Source: Linepithema humile (lineage: Eukaryota; Arthropoda; Insecta; Hymenoptera; Formicidae). Taken from it: 64,000 nt of DNA. The notes beneath the pieces are model-generated. The model worked only from the letters and a program-made list of their open reading frames with translations, was not told the origin of the DNA and searched no databases. The DNA is taken from NCBI RefSeq assembly GCF_040581485.1, contig NC_090132.1, positions 18,099,411 through 18,163,410 of the forward strand, given 5' to 3'. Numbering within the stretch: position 1 is the first letter of the stretch; every line of letters begins with the position of its first letter. Shown here one piece after another: positions 1-13,583 of this stretch. The position numbers were made by a program, and so were the translations under genes.

Positions 1-1217
1 TGAAGCGCGTTTCCCAAGCGCAATTTCATAACGTAACGTATTATTTCTCGTAATAAGATTTTTAATTAATAATTTTTTGTAAAGTAAACTTTCTGTCCAA
101 TCTTTTAAAAGCAGCGAAACACCAAGTCTATAGTCGTGGAAACTAAAAGCAATTTGTAATCGTTTACAAAACAATAACAAAAAGCATTGGCAAAGATCAT
201 CGACTGTGTTGTGAACATTGAACTATGATTTCAAACATAAAGAACAAATTCTATACACTAAACTGTAAACTTTCGCATTATTCCACGGCTTTCAGCGAGC
301 TCGCGTATCCAGAGAGAATAGTTTGCGGGAGTTTTTGTCCGAGTCGACTTGGAATATCTCGTCGTTTGTTGGACGATTCCCATCGCGAGAACTGGCTTTA
401 AATCGCCGCCTCGCAACCCTTCCACGAGACGGAAGAGAAATATTGTTATAGGAACAAAGATCGTTTGTAGAGAGCAGCAGTTCCTAATTTTCCGCTCGCT
501 CCTCGCTCATTTCCTTGAAGACCCGCGAAATATCATTTGCGCAGAAATTACAATTCATTTGCGTTAATGAGAAATACGGAAAAAAATATAATATTGCACG
601 GAGGAATTCATATTTTATTATTTTCCGAAATCGCGCATGTAAGACATGTAGAATGTCGACTTCTCGAACTGTACACGCGAGTAGTTTGATGTTCTTTGAC
701 GTAGAACGTGCATGCAGTTCTACTAAAAGTAGTTTAGTCTGTCCGAAAGTACTCACTTCGTTGTGCAGGGGTGCGTGTTGCACGGCATTCGGGTCTTTTC
801 TGGTCTGCTCTTTGCATCGCAATAGCTGTCCTCCACGACACTCTCGTCTGAGCCGACCGATTTGCACACCGCTATCGCTACTTTGAAACCTATTAGTACA
901 AAAACGCGACCGGTAAATTAACTCCTGAATTTAGTGATAGTGAATACTCATGCAAATAGTATTGCGATGCTTGTGAATTTCGCTCGTTGTCTTTTTATTC
1001 AACGACGTTCCACTTTGCAAGATATTCGTGCAAATTATTGAACAACAACAAAAAAAATGTGAAAACGATTTTTCACGCCGGTATTATAAAGAATTTTGAT
1101 TGAATGCATTTTTATATTATCTGAAGACGATTTGATGAATATTCACATAGCAGCGCGATACTTTATTTATATAATATTTTTTGTAGGAAAATATGGCTGA
1201 ATTAATTCAGTAATTAC
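1..1217 (-). other. Intron downstream of exon 5 (partial)
   Basis: This stretch follows the exon 5 donor and carries no exon I can identify. Short open frames near 349-886 on both strands have no domain signature and lack splice support. The next ADAMTSL exon must enter in phase 1 and was not found here. Confidence 0.7.
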
Positions 1218-1359
1218 CTCCATCGCAAGCCTTGGAACAGCCGGATATCGATTCCAAACTCCAGGAGTATCGCGATTGACAGCTTGATCCATTCCCTCCG
1301 CAAACGCCACACGCATCTGTGTTCTTGTTGCTACCCACTCTAAGGTCGCAGCCAACCTT
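1218..1359 (-). CDS. ADAMTSL exon 5: end of cysteine-rich domain and start of TSR2
   Basis: This 142-nt exon enters in phase 0 and leaves in phase 1. The acceptor is tgttgcag before AAGGTT, and the donor is GATGGAG followed by gtaatt. It encodes KVGCDLRVGS, then TDACGVCGGNGSSC (the conserved end of the ADAMTS cysteine-rich domain, with an NGS sequon), and then at once YSWSLESISGCSKACDG, which is the start of a thrombospondin type-1 repeat. The roughly 110-120 residue spacer domain that usually separates these two units is not encoded here. The second repeat has Ala (CSKAC) where the O-fucosylated Ser/Thr normally sits. The gene continues to the left beyond the window, where further TSRs are expected from the family. 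Confidence 0.93.
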
Positions 1360-3910
1360 CTGCAACAGAAATACACGCTCGATTAATGTAGCACGTCTTC
1401 CGTATAATGGATCTTTGTTAGAGGCGGTTGTCGCACATTATTACACATTAACATTGTCAGAAACATAATTTTGCCTTAAGCGTGTTAAATGAGCGGTAAT
1501 TCTTGTCCCATCGTTCCTAATGCGTCGTCGAGGAGCAATAATAATTAATGTAGATGCTACTGACATTTTAAACAGAATAAGAATTGCCTATGCTCGAAAA
1601 AATAATTTAATGTACAAAGATACAATCGGGAGCTCTTTTTTTTTTTTTTACCTAAAATTTAATATTTTTTTGCAAATTTCCATCAATTACTCTTTGGTGT
1701 TGAATGTAGAAAATTGATCAAAACTTCATATTGCACTTATAACATTCGTTTACTATTTACGTGAACATTTTCCTATATCATCTACAGTCGGAGGTAAAAA
1801 TATGGCAGTGGCGACAGCAGCATTTCGGGGGCATTAAAAATGTTGACGAATGCTGGCGTGTCATAGGAATTCATGCGTAAACGAGAAACATCTCGCGAAA
1901 ATTCAGGACCTTTGAGGAAGCGAACGAGAAGATGGTGGAAGTGGCGGAGGCGAAGCTGACGTCGATTCGTGACCTGGCTCGGACGGCAAACTGATTTGTC
2001 ATTCAGGTTGCATGGAGGTTTGCTCGGAGGTCGGGGAGTACATTATTCATCCCTTATCCGGGGCGAGAAGAGTGAAGCAAACTAGAAGACGAAGGTGCGA
2101 GCGAACGGGCGAAGTGGAACGCGTCGAAGATGCCAGGTGGAAGCGGCGGAGGAGCAAGAGAGTAAAAAGGAGAGGGATGTGAGCCTAATGAGGGACCTCT
2201 TGTATGATCAGCTGCGGCGGCGCCGCCAAGATAATCCGAGATATCGTCAAGTGACCTGCGAGGCGCGAATAAATCGTCCGTTGCGGTTGTGCGTCCAAAT
2301 TTTCGAAGTCGGCAAATCTATAGAGGCGCGTCTGTGCGAAAACGCAAAGTGAAAAGTGAGGAAATAGCGAAAGCAATCAAATAATTTGTAATTATAATTT
2401 ATCTCTCAAAATCTCTTTCTGCGTCTGTGATAATTTTACTCTTCATTAATTATGCTGTAATTTATATCGTAATAATAATACACATGTAATTGTGTTATTA
2501 TGTTACACGTATAATTGCACAATTTGTTTATTTTAGTAAATAGTAGAAATTGTGATTCTACTGCTCTTCTCGTTGTTATTTGTTATTGTCTCCAATTGTA
2601 CGAATTATCCGTTCACCATTACAAGTCCATATCTTCTTTTACATACAATTCCATCGTAACGGTGTCGCTCAATGAAAGCTAGACATTGTCGAACGAAAAT
2701 TGTGCGCTAAATTCAGTGCAACGTGCGCACGGAGCGGCGGTCTCCATTTCAGTCCAATTGACCGTTCGATTTGGATCCAGAATCGAAATCGGGCTCGATT
2801 ATCGTTCAAGTTTCAAACTCTCTGCGAAATACTTCCATTAAACATCGGTGATCGTCATTCGGCGAATTGCGGCGGTTACGAGCGCAGTTTTATACCGCGC
2901 ACCAATGCAGAAGCCAGTTTAGGCAGGTACTTTATTTCCGTGCTCCCGAAACGCGAGACTGCGCTCTCTAATAGCCAAGATCGGCTTCACGCATCGAGAA
3001 GCTACACTAATGCGAGAGTAAAAGTATCCGACGGAATGTGGATATCGGACAAAGCCGGATTGAGATAAAAGTACGAGCGGGTGAAATATATTTGATGCAT
3101 TCGCCTAGTTTCTAATCTTCGGCTAGTGTAATCGCGAGAACGTTTTATCCCTTCTAAAAGGATTACTTTATTACTCAACCTTAATATACTTAAAGTTCCA
3201 GACTTCTTTTTATTTATTTGACCTTACAATTATTTTTCAATGAAAATAAAAAGAATTAATTTAAAGAATTCAATGCGTGATGGCAAAAATAATTCAGTTT
3301 ACAATTATAATTCATCACTCATATCGTAGATTCTTGTCGTAAAGATAATCATGAGAAAATAAGACCAGCAGTTCAAACAATTGCACCCGGTGTTTCTGGG
3401 ATACGTCAAAATTTTATTTCGCACGAGAATGATTTTGTTTTGAACACTTTCTGTTCACTGTATGACAATGAAATAGAATAAAATGTCTTGACATGGGCGT
3501 GCGCCTGCATGGCTTCTTTATACAAAAGGCATAGCATGCGGGTGCGCCGGATTGAGTTTACTTTGTCGCGGAAGTGAAAATCAATGATGAGGATCAGTAA
3601 TAGATAGGGCCATCGAAGCAACCCGTTATTTCTCTAGGTAAACAAACCGGGAGAAACGAGGATTCAGCTGGGCGTGAGAGATGAAATATCGCGGGGCTTA
3701 ACGGCGCTCCTGCGACCCTTTTCAGTTCTTAGTTCGACACAAACAATCATTACTAGTAATATGCGCAAAAAAATAAGAAACTATAAGTATTAATGTTAAC
3801 ATTCTCATCCACACAAATTGTTATTTTTATATTATTACTCATTATATTATTATATATTGTACTATATCATTACGTGTATAATACATATTAAATACGGTCA
3901 GTAATTAATT

Positions 3911-3938
3911 TTAATTATTATTATTATTATTATTATTC
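3911..3938 (+). repeat. (TTA)n microsatellite
   Basis: About eight TTA units at the end of an AT-rich stretch. Confidence 0.85.
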
Positions 3939-6900
3939 TAATTGAATCAATTTAATTATTATTAAATAGATGTGTGATAATAATCTACGCTACGAAAATG
4001 TGTAGATTTTTTTACTATTTATATAATATATAATGAAATATTGAAAACTCCTCATATATACATATCACACACACGCAAGAAAAGTGACACAAATCAAAAA
4101 TATCAAATTGTTCAGGAGAGAGAAAAGAAGAAAATTGCGTTAACGCTTCCTATTAACAATATTATGAATTGGTTTTTATTTAAAATTCAGTCGCAGATTA
4201 TAAATCAGCTGAAGCAAGCTTGATTTTATGGAAAATAATTTCACATGTCTATGCTTGGTTAAACAAGAATTTTTAAATTAATTATTTATGCCAGTATTAA
4301 ACATAGCAGACTTATTTGAACTTAACTTCTATCACTTTTTTTTAATGAAAACCGATGTATATAGAATACAATCCGCAAATAAACAAAGTTCAAAAAATTT
4401 CAATTTGTGTCACTTCTTGCGGGTGTGCGATATACACATTTTAGTGTTACATTCTGCGAAAGAAATTCCATTATGAGATTTACACAAACAAAATTTTATA
4501 ATAATTTCAAACTGAAATCGACGCGGAATTTAGATCAATACACTCACTCCCTATTCAGATTGGAATATCAAAGAGATCAGTAGAAGCCGATAATTGCCAA
4601 TGTCTCGTGATTTTACACACCGTAGTGATTTCGTTGCGCAAATTTGACTGGCATTCAATTATTCGATGCGCTCGAGATTCTATTCGCTGTTCCATGTACT
4701 TTTCTGGTCCTTAGCATCCCTGACGTCGCCACCCCATTAAGATACACCCTTTCTAGTCCCGCACCGCTGGCATTTCCTCGCTATCGCACCCCAACTTCTC
4801 TCCCTTTGCACTCGTTTCTACCTTTTAACATAGTTTTCTCGCGAATGGGATTTACAGAGGGAAGGGATGCTTAACCCCGGGCACTTTATTCGCCCTCGTG
4901 TTTTCTCACTGGCGTGATAAAATTTATTGTGTACCTGTCCAGGACCGTACGATTCTAATTCAATCTGTGCTTTTCATACGTTTATCTATTATGCAATGCG
5001 CACTTGTTCGCGATTTTGGATATTTATGGGCGATTTAAAAAAAAAAGAAATTTATTTCAATTTAGGTTAATTTTCTTTCAGACGAAAAAAGAAAAAAAAA
5101 CTGCAAGAGAGATTGGAAAGAAAGTAAAAAGTAGGTAAGAACTGGAAAGCAAATTTTTGCCTCGTATGGATTTTCCCTTGCTCTTTCCCTTTTGTTCTGT
5201 AGCATTAATCTTAGTCAAACTTTATTAAAAAGTTGCAGTTTGACCGAAATTTAGAATACGAACTTTGATAAGATACACCGGTCTTCATTTAAAGTATTCT
5301 TTTATATTCACTTAAAGTATTCTCTCATTTTCATGCAATTTGATAAGAGTAGAGGCATACTTAATCACTATTTCTGAAGGATAATTTCTTTTTGTTGCAG
5401 AAAAGTACCAAATGGAAGCTTATCATGACTTTGATAAGAAAATATGAAACTTGCGGCGCGAATAGCATTTGTTTTATGGATGGACATTTCATAGACATTT
5501 TCTTTTGCATCGTAATTGCAATCAATATTTGTTTGTATTAAAATGATCAAAATTCTAAAAAAAAATCTCACTTCCGAAGAATTTTGCGAAATATCGAAGG
5601 GACACTCGCAGAAGATTATAGTTTCGCGGAACAGTAGAATAGTATAATTATACTACGACTAAAATTCACAATTGTAGTAATTTCTCAAAATTCGCTATTC
5701 CCGCTATTACAGACGGCGAAAAGTGAAATAATTTTCACAACCCTGAAGATAAATTTTAACGCGTGCGCAACGTAATGAAAAAGCTTGGCGCGTCCATTGG
5801 ACGTGTCCACAACGAAAGCAGTACTCGGCATCTTTAATAACGCAAAACCAGTTTGCGTTCACCGGAGTTTGCTTAATGCTTAATTACGTGGACTTCTCTA
5901 CTGATTAGATATTGTCCCTCCGACTGCGACGCTGGCGTCGCTGTTATGAGTATCCGTTAATTATTTCCCGCAAACGCGTTCTGCCGGCGTTATTGTTAAT
6001 CCGATTTCTTTCTGCCTGTTTCGCGGTATCACGAGTTTCATTTAATTTAGGATCAAAGAATTAAAATTTTAATACTACGTCGGGAACGCGCATTATATTT
6101 GGGCAGCAAGAAAATGTCTAATTCTTAGATGAATATACTTTAGAAAAATATAAAATATTTCTTGCAAATTATTTATTAATAGTTAGAAATATTAAATAAA
6201 AATATAACAATCTAATTTTATTATGCAATAAAATGACAGGCATATAAATAATGTGCATAGATATAATAAATTTAATAATTTAATTATGAATATACCCTAT
6301 AATTCCACAATTAATTAAACAAATAAATCATATATAAAAAATGAATATTTGCCGTTAGTATATAAGAATTTTTAGAAAGGTAATAAGAAATTTTAATATA
6401 TATAAAATTTAGCGTAAAAGAGTTTTTTTCTTCAAAAATTATCAAGAAAATATATATATTCAAATTATCAAATAAAATTAATCCATAAAGAACGCGCAAT
6501 GTTATTGAATAATAATATGCCAATCTTCATTACGCTACTAAAAAATGTGTTTGCGCATATACACCATATGCATATATACGCGCGACGTAGATCAAATTAA
6601 GTTAATGGACGATGAGATCGGGCTTCTCGACACGCCCACGTTAAATATTAGCAGAAGACTGACCTGGGTGTTTCGTTAGGTTGCATCTTCTCAACGTGAT
6701 GCTAAACACGCTAGCGTCGTAGCGACGCCAGAAACCAACGAGTTGCGAATGCGTTTAAGATACTACCCGGAACATGCGCCTATGCGCCAACATCCAGGCG
6801 AGTCTTCTCCAACCCCGGAGTTTCCCTCCAACTCCAGAAGTTTCATCTTACGAAGTTTCGACAAGAGACGTGGCAATTGCGGTTAAATTCTTAAGTAACG

Positions 6901-7017
6901 CCTTCAATTTAATCTCGGGCTTAAGACCAGCTCCACCAAAGTACCTATTTAAGAACGTTGCTTATCTACTTAATTAATAATTTGTCAAATTCTTCTGCAA
7001 TTTTATGTTTCTAAAAT

Positions 7018-7044
7018 AAAAAAAAAAAAAAAAAAAAAAAAAAA
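7018..7044 (+). repeat. 27-A homopolymer
   Basis: This uninterrupted A run follows taaaat. No retroposon body could be recognised before it. Confidence 0.9.
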
Positions 7045-8863
7045 CATGCAAAAATAATGACACTGTCTACATAAATCATGCGTTTTAAATCCACAAATTT
7101 ACAATACTACCGCTTTGTGTTTTCAACAGCGAGCTCTTTGATTTTATCTTTGATTAATTTGGAGTCAATTTTTCCTACCAAGTATTATCGAAAATTTAAT
7201 ATAATTTACATTCATGTTAATACAATTAATTTCGACCGTGGCCCTCGTGTGCATGTAAAAGTCACTTCCATTTATTGTTTGAGATAACGTTCCGACGATA
7301 TTGTTCAGTTCACACGACTCTTGATTAATTAATTGAGTAATTATTCGATCAAAATTACAGATCTGATTAAATCGATGTTCAAAACGCGGTAACCAAGCTA
7401 ATAATGAATTTAATATATACATTCCCAAGGTATTAGGCGAACCGAGATTCATCGATTTAACAATTCAAACGAGTAGTTGAATGGATTAATAAATCAAAAT
7501 GTAATTTTGATTCGAACAATTATTGCTTTGAGTTATTTACATTCCAAATGCATTTCCATATATGTCTAGATAATTTAATCTAGATAATTTAATTGTTTTG
7601 CATTTGTGTACGTGGAAAAATATGAAAGCGTGAAGGCCAAATCTCGCAGTGAACTCTATCACATGTGAGCATGGAATTAAAGCTTTCAACAAAATAACGT
7701 TTCCTAGAAAGCAAAATTTTCATCATCTTTTAGCACAATCCAATTTTTACTGTTGTAAAAATGCTTTCGCATTACTTGTCCTGGCGAATATACATAATAT
7801 TTTTTGCCAACCAATTTTCTCAACATGGATTATTATCGAGATTGTTCTGCGTAAAATTATAACACAATCATTTTGGGATTGTTTGCTTTAATTTGCCTTG
7901 TTATTAACAAAATTGCAGTTAAATTAATGGAGTGAAAGTATTGTATAAGTTCGATAATTAACGAGTAAAGGCTTTCAACATGTTGATCGATCAACAATTT
8001 ATAGTGACTGACAAGCGGCGCACTGTACCTATCGCTTAATGCTCCTCGCACCTAACATACTGCAGCCTGCACGTGACAGATCCATGGTTTCCGATAATGC
8101 CGCAGTTAAGAATCAATAATTATCTTCTCGGCAAAATCAAGGGGATTAAAAAGATAATCGCTTTCAGCATATAATATTTTTCATTGCAAGTGACGCACGT
8201 TTTAATAATGTTGCAATCTCGATTATAATTGAAACGTGAGAGACGGGAATATTATATTGGATAGAACTTAATTTCCAATATAATTTAATTACTAGCGCCG
8301 ACATCCTATCTCGTACCCAGTAAATAGCATTATCGTGCGATTAAAAAAAATATATGTATCTTCTCGTGACCATTAAACTTTTGAAGAGTTTTATTTGAGC
8401 CGCAATCATAATGTAGTAAGAATGCAAAGCGTAATTTGCACTTCGGCAAACGTATGTAAAACAATGCCATACACGATATATGAATTCCCTTTTACTAAAT
8501 ACCACGTCGTGATGGGTATTCGAGAGAAGTGGAATGAAGAGTCGAGTACAGTTGGTTTTCAATTCAAGCATCGGATCAATGACGGGACGCAATAAGCGCG
8601 GAATAATGACGTCACGGACCCGGCTCAATTCACCTGTCCATTCTAAAGCGCGGGGCTTTAAAGCATAATTGTTCCATCCCCGTCCATTTTTTAAATTATT
8701 ATTCACAGTTCCATTAAAAATGCAGTTACGCTCTTTAGCGTAATTTTTACACAACAAGATTTAGTGCCTTTAGCCGAGTCGTCGAAATTTCCGGCATTCT
8801 CGTACAAAATTTTCTTTGTCAACGAAAGTGAAGCTTACTGTGCGAGAAGGAAGCTTGACTTAC

Positions 8864-9193
8864 CATGCACTCGCCGCCTATGCAGACGTCCATGCCCTCC
8901 GCGTAACATCTCGTGCCATCCTCCACCTTGTCCGCTAGCTGCACCACTATCGTTTCGTCGCTGTCGAATTGCAGACTGTCGGTGACATCATGCGGCACCG
9001 TCTTCTCATCCGACGACACTTCCTGCCGCGACCGTCTAATGCCGTTCTCGAGGGTTTGCTCACCACGGCAGATCAAAGCGCACGGCCTAGCCGGGTCGTA
9101 ATGGGGATACCATTTGAGCAGTTGTCCACTGTATGGCACATTGTCGAAGGCAGCGCATTGTGCCGCACGAAAATCGCCGCTTTTCTCGCAGGG
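8864..9193 (-). CDS. ADAMTSL exon 4: ADAMTS cysteine-rich domain
   Basis: This 330-nt exon is exactly 110 codons, phase 0 on both sides. The acceptor is gatttcag before CCCTGC, and the donor is TGCATG followed by gtaagt. It opens with PCEKSG, completing TSR1, then DFRAAQCAAFDNVPYSG, LLKWYPHYDPARPCALICRG, and, after an insert, VVQLADKVEDGTRCY and DVCIGGECM. This is the hallmark order of the ADAMTS/ADAMTSL cysteine-rich domain. About 40 polar residues (roughly residues 44-81 of the exon) lie between CRG and VVQLA and include a basic RRSR site followed by an acidic stretch. Human family members are much shorter here. In the family this domain mediates binding to matrix or to target proteins. It joins exon 5 as ECM|KVGCD, the expected family sequence. 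Confidence 0.96.
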
Positions 9194-10083
9194 CTGAAAT
9201 CACAGAAAGGAGAAACCGTTGTCAGACGGGCTCATTAAACGCTTCTACGTCGCTTCGACGTCGTTATGTCGTTACAAGCACTCGCGAGAAACTGTTGGTC
9301 CGCAACAAGCGTTTCGAATGCATCGGGATTTGACTGCTCGCACACTTTCAAGCTCTTGAGCTACAAATAATTTGATACTTTCGCGATCTGTTTATTTCGA
9401 GGGAAAATGTGACGCTAAATCGTCGGTTCGATTAAAATATATTGGAAATAAAAATAGATTGTTGAAATGTTACTAAAAATTAATTAGGCAATTATCGAGT
9501 CTGCTTTCCGACTCATTATCTTTTAGAATGTCTTCCAATTACACGTGAAAAAGGCATTGTTTTTTCTGCCACAATGATAATTCTCTTAATAGACAAGTAT
9601 TTTGCTATATAAAGTCACGTCGAAGTCATTGCACGAAAAGCAAAGTTTCCAATTCCGCCGGCAGCTAATTAGGACAAAATCATATTCCATTTATACTTCT
9701 CGAACTTGGCTTGAGATAGCGAATCCGAAGTGAAGGATCGATGCCCGAGAGCCAAGAGTTGCCATTACAAAAGCGCCCGCTAATTATCGTTATAATTAAC
9801 GATTCTACAGTTGGACCGCGATATCTCTGGGGCATTCCTATCGAACATTTTCGCCTCCGCGAGTTTACTTCACTTTTCGCAAAGTTAACGTGCAATGTAA
9901 GTTTCCCATAGAGAAACGTTCATTATTATCTTTCATCGTTACTCATTTTACCCTTCGTGTTTTTTTTCTCGTCTACTGTGAAAGAACAAAAACTCCAAAA
10001 TTTGATTCTATAATACTTGAACGTTAACGATGCGCAAAGTATCACTTTACTCCTCAATGATTATTTTATTATTCTATATGAAA

Positions 10084-10113
10084 CTCTCCCCCCCCCTTCT
10101 CTCCCTCTCTCTC
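10084..10113 (+). repeat. C/T-rich simple repeat
   Basis: A run of C followed by CTCTCT units. Confidence 0.85.
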
Positions 10114-11713
10114 GTACGCATTGCACGCGCATATCAATTGTAACAATATTTATCATCATTATCGTTATTATCAACGTATCGTAATATAATATAATATCTA
10201 TTACCATCCAGTAAAAATTTATATTTCAAAATGTTGCTGCAATATAACGAACATTATTTTTATGTTACGTAAAACTGTATCAATTGACTACTCAAATGAC
10301 CAATGATGGATTACTCATTCAGTGTACTAGTTGCGTATTTAGGTCTTTGCACACAGAGAAACAGCAAAATAATATGTAATTGAAGAGAATTTTCAGATTT
10401 ATAAATAGGAACAGCAACATTTCGTGTGGCAGCAGTTTATAAAATCTTTAAAAAAAATGAATAAGTACATATGCGTAATTTTATCTCTATTATTATTGCG
10501 CTAGATTACATGAATTATATGTTGAAGTAAACAATCGAGATTAACTTCTCTTCTCAACGTAGAAATTAATTGCGGTTAGTTAAACATAGGACCAAACTTG
10601 GTATAAGCGGCGCTCGATTCGTATTTTGTTCGGTCATGTATGATTATTATTCGCGCATCAACTCAACACGACGCATCAACTCTGTCCGCGGTAATTATCA
10701 AATTCGATGGAAAATATGCAGGTGCGAAATACGTGCGGCGAGCGAACCGGCCGACCACGTGAAATTTACACGTAACATTCAATATGACCGACTGTAGCAG
10801 TTTCGGCCGAGCGACGCGGACGGCGAGGATAATGTAGCTAAACATTCGCTGCTACCATTGTTAGGAGCAGTGTTTGTTGTAATGAATTTGCCGGCAGCGT
10901 GGTAATTAATTAGCGCGGATCGGCCAGCCGCAGAGTTCAGTTTCAATTGGGTCGACGCATATTCTGACGGTGCACTGAGTTTATGTGCAACATATTGTAA
11001 TTGTTGTTGTAAGATATCTCCTTGGCAACTACGATGAGTTATAATAGTTTCGTAAGATGCAACAAATAATATTAGACAAATAAGACAGGATCGCGGCAAT
11101 TATTTGTCTTCAATTATTTGTCTACGTCGTATTTGCTACACAGAACCGTTAATATTTGATTTTTAATTTTGCGTCTTAATTTAAGTTTCGATCATTCGTC
11201 ATTGCGAAAAAGTTTTTCGCAATTTAGTTTAATCTTCGCAGCAATAAAGATTGTTGTAATTGCAAATTTTTTAATTATTCATAACTATTCAAACTGTGCC
11301 ACACGAAAACGTAATTTCAAGCCACCATTACTGCTGCTACCATTTCCTGTCTTCCGTCTTGATTATTACTAGTTCTCACGAACGTGACGATTCGCAGCTT
11401 GCTGAGTTAGTTTGCTTATGTTATACAGATGATATATAAAACAGTTCATAGTTGGGTGTGTAGCAATATCATAACATATAATTCTTGTCGTTGTGTAGTT
11501 ATTACACGGAATTGCTCGTAATATGATTGCATATACTGTACACACGTAAGTTATTTCTATTTAAAAAAAAAAACTATTAATAAACAAAAAGGAAAATTTC
11601 TTTACGACATAATAATATTAATGTAAAACTAATTATTGCAAATATATACGTATTATGTTTCATATCTTTTCTATAATTACAATGTCATCATTTGAAAATG
11701 TCATTTTATTGTC

Positions 11714-11893
11714 ATTTTATGCCTTAGAATTTTATATCGTATTATTTGATAGGCCTAGAACTTTACTGCAATGCCTTAAAATCTTATATTTTAAAATTGT
11801 AGACCATTTCTCTTAGTTTAAAATGTAAGATTTCAATGCATCGCAGTTCTAGGCTTGCCAAACAATATAATATAAAATTCTAAAGCATAAAAT
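11714..11893. repeat. Fold-back inverted repeat (about 180 bp)
   Basis: Two arms of about 80 bp (11714-11796 and 11815-11893) are imperfect reverse complements around a loop of about 20 bases. Shared blocks include ATTTTATGC, TTAGAATTTTATAT, GCCTAGAAC and TTTTAAA. A 3-4 base gap and scattered substitutions suggest an old element. It could be a MITE or a structured RNA hairpin in the intron transcript. Confidence 0.72.
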
Positions 11894-13563
11894 ACACATC
11901 AATGTTGAAATGTTCATTTTTATGCTTATGTCGCGTGTAGCGTGCGCCATATTATGTTCTACTTTAATTAAAAATTATATAATTAAATCCCGTGGTAGCA
12001 ATTTTAAAAGAATATAGAATAAAAAGTAATATTTCTTTCCAAAATCTTATTTACTTGTTATTCATTAAATTTTCTTGTATTTATACAAAAATAGCATCAT
12101 GCAGTAGACATAGAGTTTGTTGATATTCTGAATTCTTATTTTCCTATCAAATTATTCACTCGGAGAAACTTTTCCGATATGGAATAGAAAACCGGAAAAA
12201 GATAAACATCACAAGTATTACATATATTATATATTTATTTATACGAAAGATAAAAATCTAGATATTTCCGCAGTAAATATACTCAACTTTCAGTAAACGA
12301 CAATTAAAATGTCTTGAAAAAATCTTTCTCGAAGATTGTTTAATTAGTCTGAATTGGTGACATAAATAAACTTTCTAGCAGAATATTTTTCACACAATAT
12401 CCTTCCATCTCTTAGATGGTTACACAAAATAATTTTAATTAATTTGTTATTTTAGATACAACTTTGTATTTTATTTATTTTATCTCAGATTTTACAAAGA
12501 AAATGTTTTTAATTTAGTTGGTAAATTATATCCCCGAGGCAGATGCGCGAGAAAATTCGACGTTGAAACAATTTGTGAATTCGTCAGAAAAAATGGTAAT
12601 AAAAATATGAAATAAATTAGTTATGCAATTCTATTACTGACACTGTCCTCCTTTCATCCTTTATCCATAAATATCATTTTTTTTGAAATTATACTAAATA
12701 CATATTTCAAACGTCTTTTTTTTTAGGCTGCGCGCATTTTTGAATGTGTGTGTAATTTACCGAAATTCTTCATTTGAAGGCTATTGCTATTAATTATTGC
12801 AGACACAAAAAAGTTATTATGATTATGAAACCCAGAAAGATTCGTCAAGTAATTATGCGGTTGGCTCCTTAAAATAACGTACCGAAATCTACGTGCGTCC
12901 TACAAGGTGCATGTTGAGTGCGGTGCGGGATGCGCCTTTCGGAGGACTCAACGAAGTGGAGCCGGAGGAAGAAACTATGCGAAACGCTGAAACCTGTTGG
13001 CAACCACGGAAGCCACAGTGCAGAGTTCGGGGCGTTCCTTAACAAGGAATCTCAACTACTCATTACGCAAAAGCGTTTCTACATCCAACACTCTTGCGCC
13101 GCTAGGATACCCATGGGGCATTCGCCAGACATTTCAGCCGATTACAAAATCCCGTTCACTGCGAGAGCGATACTCATGATACTTCTCGCGCGATACCATA
13201 GCAACAATTTATTTTATCGTTAAACTGATAATATGAGGATAAACACGATAGAGATATCGCACAGATAATATACATATCTCTCTTTCAATTTTATGTAAGT
13301 TTGAAAAGACTCGTTTCCTCCAGAGATTTTGATATTCAGATAACACAGGGAAGCCCATAGTTCATAGCATGTTTGAAACTATATTCGCTTCGATATCTTT
13401 TCCGCTTATTTTCACGAGAATTCAGTAAAAAAGATATAAAAAATCTTAAGAATTATCGCAATCCACATTAGCAATCTTTACAATTGTTATTTTTAATAAT
13501 TAACTAATTATTTTCTTTATTTCGTATATTTGCTAGTGTACAACATATCTACATATTTCGTTG

Positions 13564-13583
13564 AAAAAAAAAAAAAAAAAAAA
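13564..13583 (+). repeat. 20-A homopolymer
   Basis: Uninterrupted A run in the exon 3-4 intron. Confidence 0.9.

Larger units (their letters stand above)
1360..8863 (-). other. Intron between exons 4 and 5 (7,504 bp)
   Basis: This is AT-rich intronic sequence. It contains an ATT/TTA microsatellite at 3911-3938, a 27-A run at 7018-7044, tandem duplications near 5286-5331 and 7564-7592, and an 11-bp perfect hairpin at 8251-8284. A GC-richer patch at about 1900-2350 carries an 85-codon plus-strand frame without a recognisable domain. No further exon is needed, because exons 4 and 5 join in phase. Confidence 0.8.

Noticed and set aside
2095..2352. 85-codon plus-strand frame in a GC-rich patch
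   Set aside because: It is Arg/Glu-rich from purine bias, has an overlapping antisense frame and shows no domain.
7018..7044. A-run as the poly(A) tail of a retroposon or processed pseudogene
   Set aside because: No coding or tRNA-like body, and no flanking target duplication, could be recognised upstream.
9130..9333. Plus-strand frames across exon 4
   Set aside because: They are antisense shadows of the genuine minus-strand cysteine-rich exon.
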